Assembly: GCF_000091045.1 (NCBI RefSeq)
Contig: NC_006683.1
Location: forward strand, 110,441 to 174,440
DNA from: Cryptococcus deneoformans JEC21
Lineage: Eukaryota > Basidiomycota > Tremellomycetes > Tremellales > Cryptococcaceae
DNA length: 64,000 bases
Direction: 5' to 3'
Shown here: piece by piece, positions 60,687 to 64,000 of the stretch
How the letters are laid out: each line of letters opens with the position of its first letter
Numbering within the stretch: the first letter of the stretch is position 1
The notes under the pieces: generated by a model
Seen by the model: the letters and a program-made list of their open reading frames with translations, nothing else
What the model was told of the DNA's origin: nothing
The model's database searches: none
Position numbers and translations under genes: made by a program

Positions 60687-63600
60687 ATGTCGGAGGCGGC
60701 GAATTCATCGACCCCCGACAGGCATAACACTGTATTTGTAGTCACCCTGGTCTTTGCTGTGATCGCCACAGTGTTCGTCGGCTTGAGAATGTTGTCAAAA
60801 GGATGGATCGTAAAACGATTCACGACGGACGATTGGTTCACTGTTGCCGCCTGGGTATGTACCTGATACGGCAAGGTACAAAGAGCTCATGCGATCGCCA
60901 GGTCTTCATGTTGGGAGTGACAGTTTCTATCATGATAGGTGCGCGGGACGGATTAGGAATGGTGGATTCAGGTAAGTAAGGAGCCGCTCCAGAACAGTAA
61001 CATCACTAATGTTGAATTCAGATATTCCTCCTGACATGGTCGACCCACAAGAGAGCGCCATATACGCTTTTACCATCTTTTACAACCTGGCAATCATGAC
61101 TACCAAAACGGCAATCTTGATTTTGTACGTTCGATTGGCAGCCGCACATGCCTTTCTTCGACGAGCTTCAATCGCCACCATGGCTGTGGTGAATCTCGCA
61201 GGAGCCATGCTGGTGCTACTCAACATATTTCGATGCCGGCCCATACGCGCTGCATTCACCAGTATTGACGGCTCCTGTATCAACCTTGTTTCGATATTCT
61301 TGTCAACATCTCCTATCAATATACTCACCGACTTCGCTATCCTTCTGCTTCCTTTACCTATCTTGACCCGCCTTCGAATGGAATTTCGCCAAAAGGTCGT
61401 CCTTGTCGCCACTTTCATTGTAGGGGGGTTCGTCACAATCGTAGACGTTGTGCGCGTTGTGTACCTGCAGAATGCTCTCAAGGCAGAATACGCCGAGAAC
61501 ACCAACGATCCGTCGAACACTGTCTCCCAACAAAACACCAGAAATTATGGTTATCATGTCAGTTATTCGTTGATGTGGTCTGGTATAGAGGTATCCGTGG
61601 GGTTGATGTGCTGCTGTATATTGGTGCTAAAACCTCTGGTCATGCGAGTTCTCCCAGCTATCTTGAAAGATCCCAACAAATCAGCACTCACAGGAACTCT
61701 CCTTTCTTTCGACTTTTCACAACCTGAAGGCTCTCAAAGCCAATCTCTTCCCTCAACAAGGGAATTTGCCGGGACATTGGGTATGACGGTTGGCACTAGT
61801 GGTACTGACCCAACGGAAGTTTCAGGCGCTGCTGAAACGGAGACAAGGAATGGATTGAGGCATCAGCAAAATGGAGGAACTGGAAGGAGTGATGAAGATG
61901 AGACGTTCGACTTGTTTGATATGCTGGCTAGTGATCCTCAACACTCGGGGGCTCAAGTGACCCATCCTCCTCATCGAAAGTCTGAAAGGCAGTCACATTC
62001 GACGGCCAGCAAGATCAAGAACATGTTCGGTCATCGACATTCTGCTTCGACAGATACAACCCAAGAACCTACTCAAGTCTTCTTTGATTTTGTCCGTATG
62101 GGCGGGAAGAAACCACTGACAGAGCTCACTGCCAAAGAGTCTCGTGGCCCTGTGATCTTTGGTACGTTTACCGGTCATGTTTAGGTATCGCTGAAAGGCT
62201 GACGATGGATCGCAGGAAGCATCTTGTTTTTTATCTGGGGCTTTTCCTATGGCCTAATGGGAACGCTCAATGTCCGAGTACAAGAGATCCATGGCTTTTC
62301 CCCTTCTCAGACACTCGCTCTTAGCTGCTCTTACTGGATCGCCTATTTCTTTGCTCCCCCTGTCATCGGTTATTGGGTCATCACTCGACAAGGCTTCAAA
62401 GCTACATTTATAACCGGTCTTGCCTTTTACTCAATTGGAGCTATGGCGTTCTGGCCATCAGCTGTCCTTGCCAGCTATGCTGGGTTCTTTATCAGCAATT
62501 TCCTTGTCGCTTTGGGTCTAGCTACTATCGAAGTCGCTGCGAATCCTTTCATAGCCCTGGCTGGACCTGGACAGTACTCTGAAGCGAGGCTCAATTTCTC
62601 ACAATCGATACAGGCTGTTGGTGGATTGATCTCACCTATCATAGCCTCCAAAGTCCTTTTCGACGAGCTAAGTGGTAGCGAAAGCCTCTTGTTCAAAGTA
62701 CAATGGTGCTACCTTGCAGTGGCGATATTTGTCTTGTTCACGGCGGTCGTATTTTTCTACGTGCCTTTAAGCGAAGCTGGGGATGAGGATCTGGAGAAAA
62801 TCGCAAAAGAGAGAATGTCGAGAGCAGAGTTGCCCTCAAATCCAAGATATTGTGGAATACCGATGCGCATCTGGGCATTGGTGCTAGGGATAATGACGTT
62901 GTGGTTTTATACCGGAGCACAAGAAAACCTCAACTACTACTGGTCAACGCTGTCCGTCATCATAAAACCCTCTTTCGACAGTCTTTGGGGTCAAACTTTG
63001 GGACGTGTTGTCTTTGTCATGGGACGCTTTGTGGCTGCGGTGTTATGCTATATCGGAATCCCACCTCGATACATTTTGGCTTGTTTTACTATGGGCGCAT
63101 TCATCACCACAATTACTACCATCGTCCTACCCACTGGCAATGGTACCTACGCAAGTTTGATCCTTATCGAGTTCTTTGAATCACCAATCTTTCCTACCGT
63201 ATTTGCTATCACTATCCGTAATCAAGGACGTCACACGAAATCAACTTCCACTATGTTGATGATGACCGCATCTGGGAGTGCGGTTTGGCCGGCTGTGGCA
63301 TACGGTGTCAACCTTCGTTATGATGGCCGTTCTCGCCTCCTTTTGGTCCCTGCGGTCGTCTTATTTGGTTTAAACTCAGCATATTCGGTAATACTAAGCT
63401 CTACCAAGACGTGCAGGAGATGGATCGATCCTCGTTGGAGCAAAGGAAAGCCATTATTGGAGAAGGGGACGAGGGAGAAGGATGTGGGCTATGGCGTGGG
63501 TTATCCAGAGGGTGATATTGGAGATCCCGGAATATCACCCAGACAGAGGACTGAGGAGCTGCAATTGGGAAGTGAAGGAGGCTTTTTGAGTGCTCCTATG

Positions 63601-63693
63601 ACGATGGGATTGGGTTTGGATCTCTCGGAACAAGAAGAGCAACATCCATCGGGTCCAGAAGATTTTACAGAGAAAAGGACCGGTGCAGGTTGA
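60687..63693 (+). CDS. Fusion protein: fungal 7-TM rhodopsin/Pth11-like domain plus FucP-type MFS transporter
   Basis: Exons 60687-60854, 60902-60971, 61022-62161 and 62216-63693 give 951 residues. Residues about 1-280 form seven membrane segments with fungal rhodopsin-domain (SAT4/Pth11-like) marks: MLSKGWIVKRFTTDDWFTVA after TM1, TTKTAILILYVRL in TM3, FRCRPIRAAF, CINLVSIFLSTSPINILTDF and LPLPILTRLRMEFRQK. A hydrophilic linker (about 280-440) precedes PLTELTAKESRGPVIFGSIL and an apparently complete 12-TM MFS of the fucose/glucose/galactose:H+ symporter (FHS) type: FFIWGFSYGLMGTLN, ATIEVAANPFIALAGPGQYS, ARLNFSQSIQAVGGLISPII and IEFFESPIFPTVFA. The MFS start lies within the large exon 3, so the joint does not depend on a predicted splice. 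Location is presumably the plasma membrane. A sugar ligand and transceptor role are inferred. Confidence 0.85.
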
Positions 63694-63701
63694 AGGGCGG
63701 T

Positions 63702-63785
63702 TGCTTGTCAGAATACTCAAGACTGTAGTACTATAATCATTAATGCTTGTCAGAATACTCAAGACTGTAGTATTATAATCATTAA
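63702..63785 (+). repeat. 42-bp tandem duplication downstream of the fusion gene
   Basis: Two adjacent 42-bp copies (63702-63743 and 63744-63785) start TGCTTGTCAGAATACTCAAG and differ by a single C/T. They begin 9 bp after the stop codon of the fusion gene, so they are probably in its 3' UTR. Confidence 0.95.
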
Positions 63786-64000
63786 TGTGTTGTTGTATGA
63801 TTAAACTTTTGGTTGTCTAATGTCGAGATGTAGTCATGACAGATGTCTTCTCCTATCAAATTGGGTGCTTCATGCTTCATGGCTTTCAATTTGAGTTCCT
63901 TGCATGTGGGAATCGGCCCCATTCATTACGCATGAGCTGTCCTAATTTACGTTTAATAGCTCTCAACTGCAATATCTACTAATTTTTACACTGTAAGGAA
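63786..64000. other. 3' flanking sequence to the window edge, nothing recognised
   Basis: About 215 AT-rich bases with no supported feature. Confidence 0.4.

Overview
The window looks like a chromosomal segment of a basidiomycete yeast, most probably Cryptococcus (Tremellomycetes). This is inferred from gene-dense layout on both strands, many short introns (about 45-70 nt) with GTRNGY donors, CTNAY-like branch sites and YAG acceptors in almost every gene, C/T-rich leaders, and recognisable orthologues of a basidiomycete core set. I see no prokaryotic features, no rRNA, and no tRNA that I can support. All models below were spliced by eye, so exon edges are approximate unless given explicitly.

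Layout. 1-9.3 kb: the 5' part of a DUF1338 (2-oxoadipate dioxygenase/decarboxylase-like) gene, CDC123, a small Hsp9/Hsp12-like gene, two head-to-head paralogues of a tiny mitochondrial membrane protein, and glutamate-cysteine ligase. 10.8-22 kb: the AGC kinase Sch9, a SnoaL-like protein, an orphan gene with a difficult 3' end, the ASTRA WD40 protein Asa1, and a disordered orphan. 23.7-31.5 kb: a very long orphan protein kinase and a Tvp38/TMEM64-family membrane protein. 31.5-37.7 kb is the accessory part: a gene-poor stretch, a secreted repeat protein with 24 dibasic-flanked repeats and cloned introns, and a decayed copy of the TVP38 3' end. 37.7-45 kb: phosphoglucomutase, bifunctional GAR/AIR synthetase, Cwc15, glycine cleavage H protein. 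46-60 kb: an orphan, a cation diffusion facilitator, Ytm1, an Opy2-like membrane anchor, a disordered orphan, and a MYST acetyltransferase. 60.7-63.7 kb: a gene that joins a fungal 7-TM rhodopsin/Pth11-like domain to a complete FucP-type MFS transporter in one reading frame.

Most genes are unrelated housekeeping neighbours, often in divergent pairs sharing 300-950 bp promoters (DUF1338/CDC123, the small paralogue pair, orphan/ASA1, PGM/ADE5,7, CDF/YTM1, orphan/MYST). Thematic links are loose: central metabolism (PGM, ADE5,7, GCV3, GCS1), nutrient and stress signalling (Sch9, Opy2-like, Hsp12-like), and ribosome/spliceosome/chromatin assembly (Ytm1, Cwc15, Asa1, MYST).

The two most unusual objects are the candidate receptor-transporter fusion (60687-63693) and the candidate Kex2-processed repeat precursor (34331-36102), whose exon-intron cassettes have been copied with nearly identical 67-nt phase-1 introns.
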